Notes: generated from the sequence alone by a model not told the origin. A stretch of 64,000 bases of DNA from Prorocentrum cordatum (GCA_963575745.1 CAUYUJ010015294.1:250001-314000); one strand, 5' to 3'; shown: positions 1 through 11,553, numbered from the stretch's first letter. Program-made: numbers and translations.

Positions 1-168
1 CGGACACAGGTCGGACTCAACTTGGTATCCAGCTTGGATCGCGCGATCCATGGTCCAGACAACCCCACACTTAAGCCCACGGATGCGCCCTTTCTCGAAG
101 CAGTTGTATTTGCTGGAGGAAAAGGGCTGCCCGGACCACGTCTCAACAGAGCCTGGCGTCGACGCTGA
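1..168 (+). CDS. Open 5'-truncated reading frame, unknown
   Basis: Frame 1 is open from the first base of the window to a TGA at 166-168 (55 codons, no start visible). The peptide has mixed composition (segments such as TDAPFLEAVVFAGGKG) rather than low-complexity bias, so it could be the end of an exon or of a retroelement ORF. No family was recognised. The minus strand at 143-337 also holds a balanced 64-codon frame, so the coding strand is uncertain. From 340 to about 860 I see nothing assignable. Confidence 0.2.
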   Translation, partial: RTQVGLNLVSSLDRAIHGPDNPTLKPTDAPFLEAVVFAGGKGLPGPRLNRAWRRR

Positions 169-864
169 GGGACTTGCCTGAATCGCGCTGCAACTCCCTG
201 AAGACTCCATGTCGCAGTGAAGCCTTACTAAGAGCTGGAGACATAGAGGTCATGTCCAAGGTGTTTTCGAAATCGTTGACAAGCTCGGTAAATAATGACT
301 TCATGCCCCATCTAATTCTAGATACAGACAGCTTCATGGCCCCTATATGGGGCCTCTCACTTTCCTCCAGTTAAGCTCGTCCTGATCGCCTTCCAGATCC
401 CCAAATATTTCATCCCAAGCTTGTCTCAGAAATCGGGAAGCTAGCGGAATCTGGAACATCTTGCGCGGATTAGCCTAAATCTCTTCAGCGTAACAAGCAA
501 CATGCGAAACCGAAGAAACCAACAAGGATCGTTCTCAAGGGTGAGCAAGGAAGTGAGGCCCCTCTGACCCGAGGATGGTTTCAGCACTCGCCCGAGGGAT
601 CGACGCAAACCACCGAACTCGTAATCAAGCTCCGTTGGCTGCAGACGCGTATGTGACCCCTGCAAAAGGGCCCGTGGTAAAACTCGTTTGACCAGCCTCT
701 GTCCTAGAGCAGCTCGACGTCTGCCAGGCCTGGATACACGCTTCTTGAAGACAGCAAGCCTGCGAGAGTGCTTCACTCCCTGCCTCCCTGCCTCCTCGGT
801 CTCCCCGCCGTATCATCCACCCCAGGATGACCTGCTGACCTGACTGATAAGACCTTGCCTCAAA

Positions 865-1936
865 GCCCTTGTGTGTTGTGTGTTGTGTGAGTGTTGTGTG
901 TTGTGTGTTGTGTGTTGTGCGTGTTGTGTGTGGTGTGTGTTGTGTGCTGTGTGTTGTGTGTGTGTGTGTGTGTGTTGTGTGTTGTGTGTGTGTTGTCTGT
1001 TGTGTGTGGTGTGCTGTTCATGTTGTGTGTTGTGTCTGTGTTGTGTGTGTGTGTGTGTTGTGTGTTGTGTGTGTTGTGTGTGCTGTGTTGTGTGTGTGTG
1101 TTGTGTGTGTGTGTGTTATGCGTGCTGTGTGTTGTGTGTTGTGTATGTTGGGTGTGTTGTGTGTATTGTGTGTGGTGTGTGTGTGTGTTGTGTGTTGTGT
1201 GTTATGTTGATTGTGTGTGTGTTGTGTGTGTTGTGTGTGTTGTGTGTGTGTGTATTGTGTGCGTGTTGTGTGTGTGTGGTGTGTGTGTGTGTGTTGTGTG
1301 GTGTGTGTGTGTGTGTGTGTGAGCGTTGTGTTTGTTGTGTGTTGTTGTGTGTTGTGTGTGTTGTGTGTGTTGTGTGTGTGTGTGTGTTGTGTGTGTGTAT
1401 GGTGTGTGCTGTGTTGTGTGTGTGTTGTGTGTTGTGGGTGTTGTGTGTGTGTGTGCTGTGTGTGTGTTGTGTATGCGTGTTGTGTGTGTGTGTGTGTGTG
1501 TGTTTTGAATGGTTGTTGTGTGTGTGTTGTATGTGTTGGGTGTTGTGTGTGTGTTGTGTGTTGTGTGTGTTGTGTGTGATTTGTGTTGTGTGCGTTGTGT
1601 GTGTGGTGTATGTGTGTGTTGTGTGTGTGTTGTGTGTGTGTTGTGTTGTGTGTCGTGTGTGTCGTGTGTGTTGTGTGTTGTGTGTTGTGTGTTGTGTGTG
1701 TTGTGTGTGTTTGTGTGTGTTGTGTGCGTGTGTTGTGTGTTGTGTGCGTTGTGTGGGCGTGTTGTGTGCGTGTGTGTTGTGTGTGCTGTGTGTGTTGTGT
1801 GTGTTGTGTGTGTGTTGTGTGTTGTGTGTTGTGTGTTGTGTGTGTGATGTGTGTGGTGTGTGTGTGTTGTGTGTGTGTTGTGTGTGTGTGTGTGTGTGTG
1901 TTGTGTGTGTTGTGTGTGTGTGTGCGCGCGTGCGCT
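865..1936. repeat. GT-rich low-complexity tract (TGTGT/TGTTG)
   Basis: About 1.07 kb made almost only of G and T on the plus strand, alternating TGTG with TGTTG and occasional C or A. It produces long Cys/Val or Thr/His open frames on both strands; none is credible as a protein. Sharp edges at both ends. Confidence 0.97.
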
Positions 1937-2165
1937 TCCAATCTTTTCCATCGTCTGCCGCTGGCCCGGATGCCCTGCCCTTATTTTGGAGGTGGCCTTT
2001 CCAATGTCGTTCCATGGTGCGCGCGCCTAAAGCCACGACGCCGCGCGCGTGGCCGCGAAGGAAACAATGCCCTTCCTCTCTGGGCGTCTAAAATACCGCC
2101 ACCGCCCTCACCCTCCGATTTCGTACCCTTGCCTGCACGGTTTCCCCTGGGGCCGTAGGCGATCC

Positions 2166-2270
2166 GATGATGATGATGAGGAGGAGGAGGTGGAGGAGGG
2201 GGAGGAGGACATGTAGGAGGAGGAAAAGAAGGGAGGAGGAGGAGGAGGAGGAGGAGGAAGAGGAGGACGG
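2166..2270. repeat. GAT/GAG trinucleotide tract
   Basis: Short GAT run followed by (GGA)n/(GAG)n with interruptions; gives poly-Glu or poly-Ser frames that I treat as non-coding. Confidence 0.9.
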
Positions 2271-2489
2271 GTCGCCTAAACACTTCGGAGAAACCCTCCA
2301 CCCTTGCCTCGGCGACAAGCCGCACGCGCCTTCCACCGCGCGCCTCCGCGACCAGGCCTGGCGGCCTCCCTCCTGCCGGGCCCTCGACGCTCACACGCGG
2401 CTGAGCGGACAGGTAACCCTCCTGTGCCCGCCACCAATAGGCGCGAACTCCTCGACGGCAATTGCGTTCTCGCCTGCAAGAGCGTCCCC

Positions 2490-3370
2490 TATTGGGAATA
2501 ACGATTCCACGGGGAATAGCGTCTTCACCAAGAAAGACCCAATAAATAACGTCTTCCCCGGGACGGGAACCCTTCACAAGGAGTAGCGTCTGAACTAGAA
2601 TTTGCACCTCCATCAAGAAACATCTCCACTGCAAAATAGCGTCTTCACCGGAAATTAGCTTCGTCACCCAGAGTAGCGTCTTCACCAGGAAAATCGTCAT
2701 CACCAGGAATCGCGCCCTCACTTGGAATTGCGTCTTCACCAGGAATGGCGTCTTTATGTTGTGTTTCGCGAGTAGTGTCCTCATTTGAGCAACGTCGTCG
2801 CCCATGCTACAACCTGAACGGTGGATAGCGCACATGCCTCATATTCTCTCGAGCAACGACTCTGGCCGGAATAGCGTTTTCCAAGAACATAGAGCCTTCG
2901 CAGATAACAGCGCCTGACCTGGAAGTAGCATGTCCGCCAGGAAACATTTCCACTGAAGAGTAGCGTCTCCGTCAGAAATAGTTTCGTCACCCAGAACAGC
3001 GTCTTCTGCGGGAAAAGCATCATCACCGAGAATCGCGCACCAATAATGGCGTCTTCTTGCTCTAGTTCGGCAATAGCGCCCTCATTTTGAACAGCGTCTT
3101 CTCCCATAGCGGGGGATAACGCATATGCCTCATACCCTCTCGAGCAGTGGTCCTGGCTGGAATAGCGTCTTCAAAGAGAATCGAATCTTCACAAGGAGTA
3201 ACGTCTTCACCCTCTGGTTCGGCAATGACGTCTTCACTGGAAATAGCGCCTGCACAGGGACTAGAGTCTTCACCCTGTGGTTCTGTGATAGCGTCATCAA
3301 TCGTAATAGCGCCTTCGCCCGTCCCATCGCCCTCGGCCATCGCGTCTTCAAATAGCGTCTTCGTCTTTGG
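2490..3370. repeat. Degenerate ~20-24 bp minisatellite (AATAGCGTCTTCACC)
   Basis: The core AATAGCGTCTTCACC, or one- to three-base variants (AGTAGCGTCTTCACC, AATGGCGTCTT, AATAGCGCCTTC), recurs dozens of times at irregular intervals over about 0.9 kb. Open frames exist on both strands, but their peptides only translate the repeat (for example GEDAI). Composition and spacing fit an old minisatellite better than a gene. Confidence 0.8.
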
Positions 3371-3419
3371 TACGACTGGGGAACCCTGGCAACCGGGCCA
3401 ATGTATACATGTTCGTATA

Positions 3420-4600
3420 CAGAGGGAAAGAGAAAGAGAGAGATAGAGAGATTGGCCGCCCTGGCTTACGACCCCCCCCCTCGCTGGCACGAAGGCTAAG
3501 GTCGACACTGGGGTAGCGTGGCATGCTCGCTTCCGAGGGTGAATAGCTCCCGTACGTGTCCTGGCCGCGGCAGCCGGACGAGATGGGACGACTCGCCTGC
3601 TTCGACATCGCATCATCCCTCTCTCCCCTCCCGCCTCCCTCCCTCACCTCTTTCCTGTCCTGGTCCGTCGTGGTTACCGTGTCCTTCTCCGTCCCCGTCG
3701 TCTTCCTCTTCCCTCTTTTCCCCTGCTGTTCTCACTGTCCTCCTCCCCGCGCCCTCCTCCCATCCTCCTTGTCACTGGCCCCTCCGTCTCCCTCTACCTG
3801 TCTTTCACCTCCTCCTGTCCTATTCTTCTCCTCCAACTTTTCCCTACCTACACCCGCATGGCCCTCCTATTTCAGCTGGCCTCCTTACCTCTTCCCGCAC
3901 TCTCCGACGTCTATAGCTCTTCCTCTATTTCTTTCCCTCCGCCCTCCCCCCCGTGCGGCTTCTCCTCCTCGACTTCCCTTTTCCTCCTCCCAACCCACCT
4001 TTGCCTCCCGTCCTCCTGCTCGTCGCCCTCCTCCTCTTTTTCCTCCTCCGTCGCTCTCTCTCTCTCTCTGCCTGTCTCTCTCTCTCTCTTGAACTGTAGA
4101 TGCAAGTCGATACGCGTTCTATGTAAAGCTATCATCATATATCTTAATATAGGCACGTACAAATGTGTAATCCATGCGCACGTAGCTCCATACACATATG
4201 GACAGCGACTTGTACCAGCATCTCTTTATATATTCACGTATGGGTATCTTTATGTATTCATCGGTTCTTATGTCTCTCTAATAACCAGTGTTTCTCTCGT
4301 TCTTGAGTTTCTGTTGTGTTCTTCATTCTCTCTCTCTCTCCCTCCTTCCCTCTCTCTCTCTCGCGGTATATATATATAGTTCACGATTTTTCTTACATTT
4401 TCGGTATATCTATATATGGGTGTACACATATACATATGTGTACATGGATATCTGTACACACATACGTACATACCATCATACTCACACACGTACATACGTA
4501 CATACACGCACCCATCCATACGTACACACATGCATACTATATATATATATGTATGTACGTCTGTATGCACATGTCTATGTATACACGCACCACGCGCGCG
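3420..4600. repeat. Low-complexity block: GA, CT-rich, then TA/CATA tracts
   Basis: A short (GA)n at 3420-3450, a strongly pyrimidine-rich plus strand from about 3620 to 4095, (TC)n at 4325-4365, then AT-rich tandem TATA/CATA/TACA motifs to about 4590. No gene supported; 4600-4800 holds nothing I can name. Confidence 0.85.
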
Positions 4601-4959
4601 CTTAGGTAATAACGCAGCTCAGGACAACCTCACCCGATTGGATGAGGATGAACATTCTCCCGCAAACGGTCACCCGAAGGGCGCGTACTACCTCATGGCC
4701 GCTTCAGGAGTCGCTGAATAAGGCTCCAGGAAGTCGTGCAAGGCAGCCATGAGGAGGATAAGGAGGACCCAGGGCAGCCTAAGCAGGAATTTCACCAGAG
4801 CCCATGAGAGCCTGGTTTTGCCGGGAGTCTCTTGGGATGCCTTTGGGGGGCGTTCTTGGAGGTTCCAAGGAATGCGGCCTCTTCGGCTTGAGTTGGGGGC
4901 CTCCTGTCGGCCTCTTGGGACTTTTCGGGGGCGCGTCCGGGGCCTCCGCAGGGCTCTTG

Positions 4960-5112
4960 AGACGGCCCCGCGTGGGGGCCCAGAGGGGCATTTCGAGCCC
5001 TCGGCCCCAAGAGGCCCCCAAGTGGTTCCGAGAGGCCCCCAAGTGGCCCCAACAGGCCCCCAAGAGGTGCCCAGGAGGCTCCAGGAGGCACCCGCGAGGT
5101 GTTTTTTTGATC
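4960..5112. repeat. CCAAGAGGCCCC-type array, left block
   Basis: Degenerate tandem copies of CCCCCAAGAGGC and CCCCAAGTGG on the plus strand, preceded from about 4830 by the inverse (GGCCTCTTGGG-type) orientation. The same family recurs at 10,080-10,165, 29,540-29,720 and 54,430-56,700. The block sits just beyond the 3' end of the minus-strand LINE-type element. Confidence 0.75.
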
Positions 5113-5869
5113 CCCAGGGCCCCCATCGGATCCCGCCACGAGGCCCGTCGCCGCAAATTGCGGCCTGAAGTCAGGTCCCCTCGACCTGCGCCTGCACCAA
5201 GTTCGCCTCGACGCCGCCCCGTAGTGCTTAGCCGCCTTGCACTGGCAGGACGGGATCCTGAGGCTGCTGCTTGCCCGTCTGCGGGTGCTTCCCCGCCAGG
5301 ATGCGGTCCCTCTTCTTTCTCTTGGCGTCGTCCTTTGATGACTTACCCTCCTTCTCCAACGGCCCTGGGCAGGCTGCCCCGAGCCCCGCTCTCCTGGTCG
5401 CAGAGGGGCGACGTGCGGCCCGTGCGCCTCCACTCGATGCTCTCGCTCCGCGGGTAGTGCCTTGCCTTCGCCTCTCTCTCCCTCTTGAGCTCCGGCCGCC
5501 GCTGCTGCGGCCGTCGCCATGGCCGCGCGCGTCTCGCGCGACCCTGCGGTCCCAGTCCTTCGCGCCCCCGTTGACCTCCACGGCGGCGGCTGGCGCGCCG
5601 ACTCCCGCGGCTTCTTGCGCGCGCGCTTGGATGCTGCTCCCTTGCCGCCCCTCTCGCGCGCGAGCCATGTGCCGATCGTCGCCACCTCGTGCTTCGTCAG
5701 CGCCAGCTTCGGCTTGACTAGCTTCGTCCGCGGCTTCCCTGGCTCTCGCTTGGTAACGTCGGGCCACTCGCCTCCCATCTTCTGGTGCCGCCAGCCGATG
5801 TTCTGCGCCGCCCAGCGCGCCTTCGCGCCCAGCTCGTCCAGCGCCTGCTGCTTCCCGTACTTTGCGTCC

Positions 5870-6363
5870 AGCGCCGCGCCCTCCCTTGCCGGCAGGTCCA
5901 CGGCGCCGTTGCCCGTCGCAATATTGAGCTCGTCGCCCTGCAACTGCGCAATCTTTGCCTTGGACGTATGCGCCTTCACGTGGTGCACCATGCTCGGGTC
6001 CAGGTCCATGTCCTTCACCTTGCGCCGGATCCTCCGCCGCAGATCTGCGTGCGGCCCCTTCCAGCTTGTGTGCCGCCTCTCGCCCCGCTGTGGGCCATCG
6101 ATGATGCCCTCGTGGTCTGTGTAGATCCTGCGCGGCGGGGGCGCATTCTCGAGCACCTTGAGGAACGCCCGCGTCTCCTTTCGCTTGACCTGCTTCTGCG
6201 CTGGCAGCGTGCAGGGTAGCGGGCCCCACAGCTGCACCTTCGGCTTGCCTTCGTCTGTAAGTGACGTGGCCGCCCAGCCCGTCTGCGCCCGCTCACTGTA
6301 ACCGAGCTTTGACCCGTCGCGCACTACGTCGCCCGTGAACTGGTCGTCGTCGCCCTCGAGCAC
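5870..6363 (-). pseudogene. LINE RNase H domain
   Basis: The frame starting at 6363 runs on as low-quality coding to 4792, but only its first 165 or so residues look like a protein domain. It carries all four RNase H acidic residues in order: D16 (DGS), E63 (RKETRAFL), D83 (YTDHEG) and D156 (GNGAVDL), plus the H132 region (VKAHTS) before the last Asp. This is the cellular-type RNase H found at the C-terminus of some LINE polyproteins, where it removes RNA from RNA:DNA hybrids during target-primed reverse transcription. The catalytic set is intact although the upstream RT is not. The Arg/Pro-rich continuation below 5.8 kb is probably out of frame. Confidence 0.7.
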
Positions 6364-6416
6364 CGCCCCAATGTACTTACTGGTCCTCTTTAATGCCTAC
6401 GAAACTCCAGTCCGCC

Positions 6417-7664
6417 TCAGGGCTCCTGGTTAGCCCTCGCGCCCAGAGTAGGCTGTCCTCCTGCTGCTTCACCGCGTGCTGCCACTCCGCCTGCGCATGG
6501 AGTCTCTGCTCCCTCAGGGCGTCGCACTTGAACGGCCTGATGCGGCGTGCCGCCTGCCTGTCCGCAGCCCAAACGTATGTCCGTCGGCGCAATGTTGCAT
6601 TCGCAGAGCTTGCTCATACGTCCAGCTAGCTGCCTCCTATGAGAACCAGCCTTCAGCGTCTCGCCGAACACCTGCGCTACGTACTGCTGCTGCTGCTGCT
6701 GCCTCAACCGCGCGCGCAGGTCGTCCACGTGCATCCTCCACGCGGCGATGGGCCTCAACCGCCAGCCCGCCCGCCGTCGACTGGATGGCCATCGCGAGGA
6801 AACCGACCGAGAACTCGGCCCCCGCGATGATGGAAGCCATCGTGCGCGTCTCCTCCGACACCGACCCGCCCACGATTAGCCTCCTCGCCATGGCGAAGTA
6901 CGAGCGACCACTGCCAAGACCGCCGTATTGAACTGGAGCTGCTGCCCGCCTCCCCGAGCACGAGGAGGCTCGCGCGCTCGAGCGCCTTGACCAGGTCCAG
7001 AATGGCTCGGATCGTTGCCTCCGTGTACTCGTCCTCCACGTCCGGGTTGCCCATCTCATGGCTGAGCAGCGCGTCCCATGCTGCGCCCCCCGCCGCCTCC
7101 CCGAAGCCTGTGCGGTCCCAGGGTCTCTGGTTCCCCTTGGCTCGCATAAACCATGTGCGGCTCGCGCGTGATCTCCCAGATCCTCATCGTGGTCGGCAAC
7201 AGTCCAATCGCCCGATCTGTGGTGCATGTATTCGGTATCCGGAAGAAAAGGACCGTGCCCGCGTGCGCGGGCCACGCGAACGTCTTCTCCACCTCGCGTA
7301 AGATGTCCAGCAGCGTCGTGCACGCCCCGCCGAGCGCGCCCTGCAGCGACGACGGGTGCCGCCTATCGACTCCGATGCCCGTCTTCATGCTGAATGTCCT
7401 GGCAGATCCTCTCAACTTGGCCACGCCCTCCTCTGCCAAGTCACTCAACTGTTCTCTGGCCTCGACCTCCCGCGGCTTGATCTGCTGCTGCGTGGGGCCA
7501 CTTGTCCGCCATGTTGTCTTCCACTCTGACTGCGCGAACTCTGCTGGCTCCAGCGGGTCTGCCGCCGTGTCCATCGCGCCCGCTCTCCTCGACCTCCACG
7601 CCCGGGCTGGTTTTCTGAGCCTGTGCCCCCCCCGCCGCGCCCGCCACTGCCGCCTCCAACTCAT
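6417..7664 (-). pseudogene. LINE reverse transcriptase, broken
   Basis: RT motifs appear in order but in four different frames. The fingers/palm entry is at about 7427-7155 (KTGIGVDRRHPS, DRAIGLLPTTMRIW). Motif A is at about 6997 (AILDLVKALE, catalytic Asp kept). A motif-B-like stretch is at about 6830 (SIIAGAEFSVGFLAMA). Motif C is at about 6730 (MHVDDL, both Asp kept). The frame changes between each of these mean several frameshifts, so no functional RT is encoded. The pattern resembles the LINE-type RTs that are abundant in dinoflagellate genomes; this is motif recognition, not a search. Confidence 0.65.
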
Positions 7665-8279
7665 CCGCCAATTTCGCGAGTCGCTCCTTTAGCAGCTGCT
7701 GGTCGCGCCCCTTGTACCTGGCCGCCGCCTCCTCGTGGGGCTCCTGCAGTTTGTCCTTTTCAGCGCTGCTCCTCCAGCGCCGTGTGGCCAGCGACTCGTA
7801 TCGTGCTCGCCGTGCTCCTTGCTTCTCTGTGGTGAGATGCCCTGTGCGCTGCTCCCTGATCCTGAACAGCTTCTCCTGCTCCTTCGCCTCGCGCAAACGC
7901 TTGCCCCGCTGCTCCGTCGTGGCGCGCAGCCGCTGGTGCGCGCCCTGCAGTTTCCGCGAGAAACGCGAGATCCACTTTCATGATCACCGAATGGCCTGCC
8001 TCGCTGCCGCTGGTAAATTGTCGCCCAAAGCTGAGCGGCTTGATCCTCCGCGTGGGCGCCTCCGCCCCTCCCGCGTGAGGGTCGTTCTCCGTCCGCTGCG
8101 CGCCTCTGATCGCCAATGCCTCCTTCTCCAGCTCGAGCGTGTGCTTGGCCCGCTCCTGGTTCGCCGCTGCCTGCGGGCCGAAGCTGACCACTTGCCAGTG
8201 CCTCGACGGCGCGCCCGATCTGCGTGTCTGGCATGGGCTTCAGCTTCTCCAAGACCCTGGCCTTGCGCTCTGCGAACTT

Positions 8280-9107
8280 CCGCTTGGTCGCCCGCCCCGC
8301 TGCCCTTTGCGGAGTTGATGGCCGCTCCTCCCGCGCGCGAATGCCTACTGCCTGCGCCCCGACCGCGTCGGCCACTCTGCAGTAATCGATCTCGCTGCTG
8401 CCGTGGGCGTGCCTGGGCGTTCCACGCGCTGCCTGCGGTGCTATCGCGCGCGCCTTGGCTAACTTAACGCACTTCACCTCGGCCAGGATCTCTGGCCCTA
8501 CCTGGAAGCCCCCGCCCGCGGGCTCCCAGCGTCTGCAGCTGGCCCGCCGCGCGTGTGATCAGCTCCCTGTTGCGGTGCGGCATGCCCTCGGCCGTCCACG
8601 GGCGCGCCGACGCGACCATTGCGCCCTTGCCCGCCGATGCCCAAGCCGCTGCCGCGCGCCCTGGGCTGCCTCTTGGTGAGATGTCCCACGTGTCTTGGCC
8701 GTGCAGGTAGGTCATGCCTGCGCGCTTCGATGCGGCCACTGCTGCCCCCGCAGACGAGCCCACGTCGCCTGCTGGCCCCATTGTTGGCGCAGCTGCGGCA
8801 CCACCCGACTGGTCACCTGCGTCTTCATGCGCTGCGTGACCACAGGCCGCTTGTCTTCGGTGAGATGATGTGCCTGCACTGCGTAGCAATGCAACGTGCC
8901 TAGCATCTTCTCGCCCAACTTTTCCTCGATGGTGCCCCAGCCCGAGCCGTTGAAGGTCCAGGCTGTGACTTTGTCGTACTTCTTCGTCTTCTTGCTGCCG
9001 TCGTGGTTAAGAAGGCTTCTGACGCTTGGCTGAATGCTCAACCAGGCTGGTGCAGATCTCGATCCGCCACCTCGTCTGCTCGTCGCGGGCACCGGAAGGT
9101 GGTCCAC
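8280..9107 (-). pseudogene. LINE APE-like endonuclease, broken
   Basis: The frame opening at 9107 contains TAWTFNGSGWGT, resembling the first endonuclease motif with its Asn, followed about 25 residues later by QAHHL where a QEHHL/QEH is expected, so the metal-binding Glu has become Ala. A SEIDYCRVA segment at about 8400-8360, in another frame, fits the C-terminal IDY..V motif of the same fold. Such endonucleases nick target DNA to prime reverse transcription. Position directly upstream of the RT remnants supports the call. The Ala replacement and the frameshift make it inactive. Confidence 0.5.
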
Positions 9108-9326
9108 CTGCCTGAACTATGCTTGTTCAGGTTCTGATAGCTCTGGCCCGTCGTCCTGACCTCCTGCTGCGTCACCACCGTCACCCACAGTTGTAGCACC
9201 AGGAGTCCCAGGTGGAGGAGCCATCTGCACGTCGTCCTTCGCGGTGGCCATGACCTTGCCGAACTGGGCGAACAACTGCTGGTACTCCAGCAGAGACACG
9301 CCACTGCCGTCGACTGCCTGTTCGTA

Positions 9327-9734
9327 CTACTGTTGCATGGCTGCGAGGAAACGGGAAGAGGCGTCTCCAACACCCTGCACCTTGAGCTCCTGCTCTCGCG
9401 CACGTGCTGCCTTCGCTTGCTCCTCTTTTTTTGTCAGGCGCTCGCGAGCCTCCGCCAACTTCTCCTCGTGCCGCTGCACCCCCTCCTGGAGGCCTGCTAC
9501 TTCCTTCTCTACCTTCTCTCTCGCGATGCGCGCCTGGCTGAGCTGCAAACTGTGTGGCTTGGCGCTGTCCTTGTCGTCCCGCGCACGCTGATACTTCTCC
9601 TGAGCGGCCTGGCACTCCACCGACGATTTCCCCCATTCTGTCTTGTAAGCCTGGGCCCACTTGTACACCTTGGTAAGATCCGCCTTTGGCTCCATCTCGC
9701 CGCTTTCCATGTCGAGGAGTGGAGAGGAGCTCAT
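9327..9734 (-). CDS. Coiled-coil N-terminal segment of LINE ORF
   Basis: A 135-codon frame (ATG at 9734, stop at 9327) rich in Glu, Lys, Ala, Arg and Gln with heptad-like spacing from about residue 40 to 120 (for example KVEKEVAGLQEGVQRHEEKL). Coiled coils of this kind sit near the N-terminus of LINE ORF1-like or fused ORFs, where they drive multimerisation. It lies 5' of the endonuclease remnant on the same strand. It has no stop inside, but it could equally be a surviving fragment of a longer broken ORF. Confidence 0.45.
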   Translation of the reverse strand: MSSSPLLDMESGEMEPKADLTKVYKWAQAYKTEWGKSSVECQAAQEKYQRARDDKDSAKPHSLQLSQARIAREKVEKEVAGLQEGVQRHEEKLAEARERLTKKEEQAKAARAREQELKVQGVGDASSRFLAAMQQ

Positions 9735-10079
9735 CGCGCATGGCGTCCATTTTTTTGCATGGTAGCTTCATGCTTGGATGGGGCCCAGCAGCACCTGCTT
9801 GAAAGTAGCTGTCTGTCTGGGAGCTTGTGTTCCACATCCTCGACACAACCTCCTCGACGTGCAGTTGTCGCCGACTCCGCACGAACATGACCACGGGCCG
9901 TTGTTCTGCTTTCAATGTTTTTGCCACTCCGCCGCAAACGCCATGGCTCGATAACATTCGCGCGAGGGTGACCCGAACGCCGGGCAGCAAGCTGCTCTGA
10001 CTGTCGCGGACTAGCGGTGTCCCTTCGTCCCCAGGGCGGCGGCCCCCTGATGATGACATCTTGGGCCGACATGGCTACG

Positions 10080-10165
10080 GGGAGGTCCCCAAGAGGCCCC
10101 CCACGGGCCCCCAAGGGGCCCCAAAACTGATCCCAAGAGGCCCCCGAGCGCGCTCCGAAGAGACC
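10080..10165. repeat. CCAAGAGGCCCC-type array, right block
   Basis: Copies of CCCCAAGAGGCCCCC and CCCAAGGGGCCCC on the plus strand, followed near 10,210 by GGTGAGATGGGCCGAA. The array near 54,850 has a similar exit (GGCGGGATGGGCCGAA at about 54,900). 10,170-10,850 contains no gene I can support. Confidence 0.7.
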
Positions 10166-10864
10166 CGAAAAAACACCCCTGAGAACTTCGCCCCGCAACC
10201 CGGGCACGGGGGTGAGATGGGCCGAAAGCCATTCTCTCTCCCTCTGTCTCCCTATCCCACCAACGGGGACCTACCCTAACGGTCCCATGACACAAACAAG
10301 AAAGGGGGCTCAGGCCCTCCTGCGCGTCTTCTGGAGCCTCGACCATCGAAGCTGCAAACCACTCGCCCTGGCGTGACTCAGGGACTTCTACGCAACGGCC
10401 CGAGACTATCCACCACCTGTGGAAGTGGGCCCCGAGGCGCACAGGGGGTGACCCTCGAGAAGAGCATGTTGCACCCAGTGTTTTCCAGCCTTGCGTTGCT
10501 CGTGCTACCGAGTCTCCAGCTGAAGTGCTTTCTGCTGACGAACTCCGACTTGCTCTTGACGAATATGGTCTGGAGCTTTATGGTGAAGAACTTCGTGCCG
10601 AATGCTTCGCTTCCACAACACGCTCTGTTGCAGTTCGTAGCGATGGCGGGCGCTCTGCTCTTCGTGCGGGGGCCAGCATGGTCAGGAACAGTGGCCAAGA
10701 CCCATGGGCTGCAGGATTGGATCCGTGGTCAGCGGCGGCCTGAAGTGGTCTAGAAGAACGCCGTGCCTCTGAGAAAGCACGCCGCTTCGGGTGTACAGGC
10801 AATGAACGATGTGCTCTGCACCGTCTGCCGCCCAGCGCGGACCCGCGCCGCGTGCAGTGCTCTA

Positions 10865-11390
10865 CGTCGTGTCGTCGTCGTCGTCGTCGTCTCCTCTGCA
10901 GTGTCGTCTCCTTTGTAGTGGGTGGGCACACTCACAGTGCATTCGCAGCGCCAAGACCGCTCCCAAGGCAGATGCTGGCCTGCGACTACGCTCACATCGG
11001 CATTTCAGCTCTGGCGCCCCGCCCCCATACTGCGAGGCCCTGGGTCCCTCTCACTCTCCTTCTCCCTCCCTCCTTCTCCAGCTCCTCCGTCCTCTTCCCC
11101 CTCTTCCTCCTCCTCCTCCTCCTCCTCCTGCTCCTCCTTCTCCAAGTGCTGCTACTTTTCCTGCCCCTTGTCCTCCCCCTCCCCCTCCTTTCTCATTTCT
11201 CTCTTCTCCTCCTCCTCCTCCTCCTCGTCCTCGTCCTCGTCCTCCTCCTCCTTCTCGCCTTCCTTCACCCATCCTCCCTCTTCCTCCTCGTCCTCCCCCT
11301 CCTTTCCCCTCTCCCCCTGCCTCCCTCCTCCTCGTCCCCACACCCTCCCTCCTCCCTGGCAGGTCGGGCGGCGGTCCGCCCGCCCAGAGT
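10865..11390. repeat. TCC/CTC/CGT trinucleotide-rich tract
   Basis: Begins with (GTC)n at 10,868-10,890, then CTCCTC/TCCTCC-rich sequence from about 11,050 to 11,350. Long Ser/Pro/Leu or Gly/Arg/Glu frames on both strands are repeat translation. Confidence 0.85.
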
Positions 11391-11553
11391 AGCTGCACTT
11401 GCCGCCCGGGCTCGGCGTGAACGCCCCGGAATCCTGCGCCGCGGGTGCTGCGGCGGCGTGGCGCCCAGGGCCGCGTCGGCGCCGCGCCCCCGGGGGGCGA
11501 CGCTGGCGCGGCTGGAACGTCCCTCCGCTGGTCTCTTCCATCTCCTCCTCCTG

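Larger units (their letters stand above)
5113..10070 (-). mobile_element. Decayed LINE-type (non-LTR) retrotransposon
   Basis: On the minus strand, from high to low coordinates, I can read a coiled-coil N-terminal piece (9734-9327), an APE-like endonuclease (about 9000-8280), reverse transcriptase motifs (7430-6690) and a C-terminal RNase H (6340-5870). This is the order of a single-ORF non-LTR element. The pieces lie in different frames, so the copy is dead. Both ends abut blocks of the same CCAAGAGG-type array, suggesting insertion into such an array. Sequence between the named domains is frame-shifted debris of the same polyprotein. No target-site duplication was found by eye. Confidence 0.7.

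Noticed and set aside
865-1936. Cys/Val- and Thr/His-rich ORFs of 250-400 codons
   Set aside because: Pure translation of a GT-rich low-complexity tract on either strand.
4792-5860. C-terminal extension of the RNase H frame as a real domain
   Set aside because: Composition shifts to Arg/Ala/Gly and then simply translates the CCAAGAGG array.
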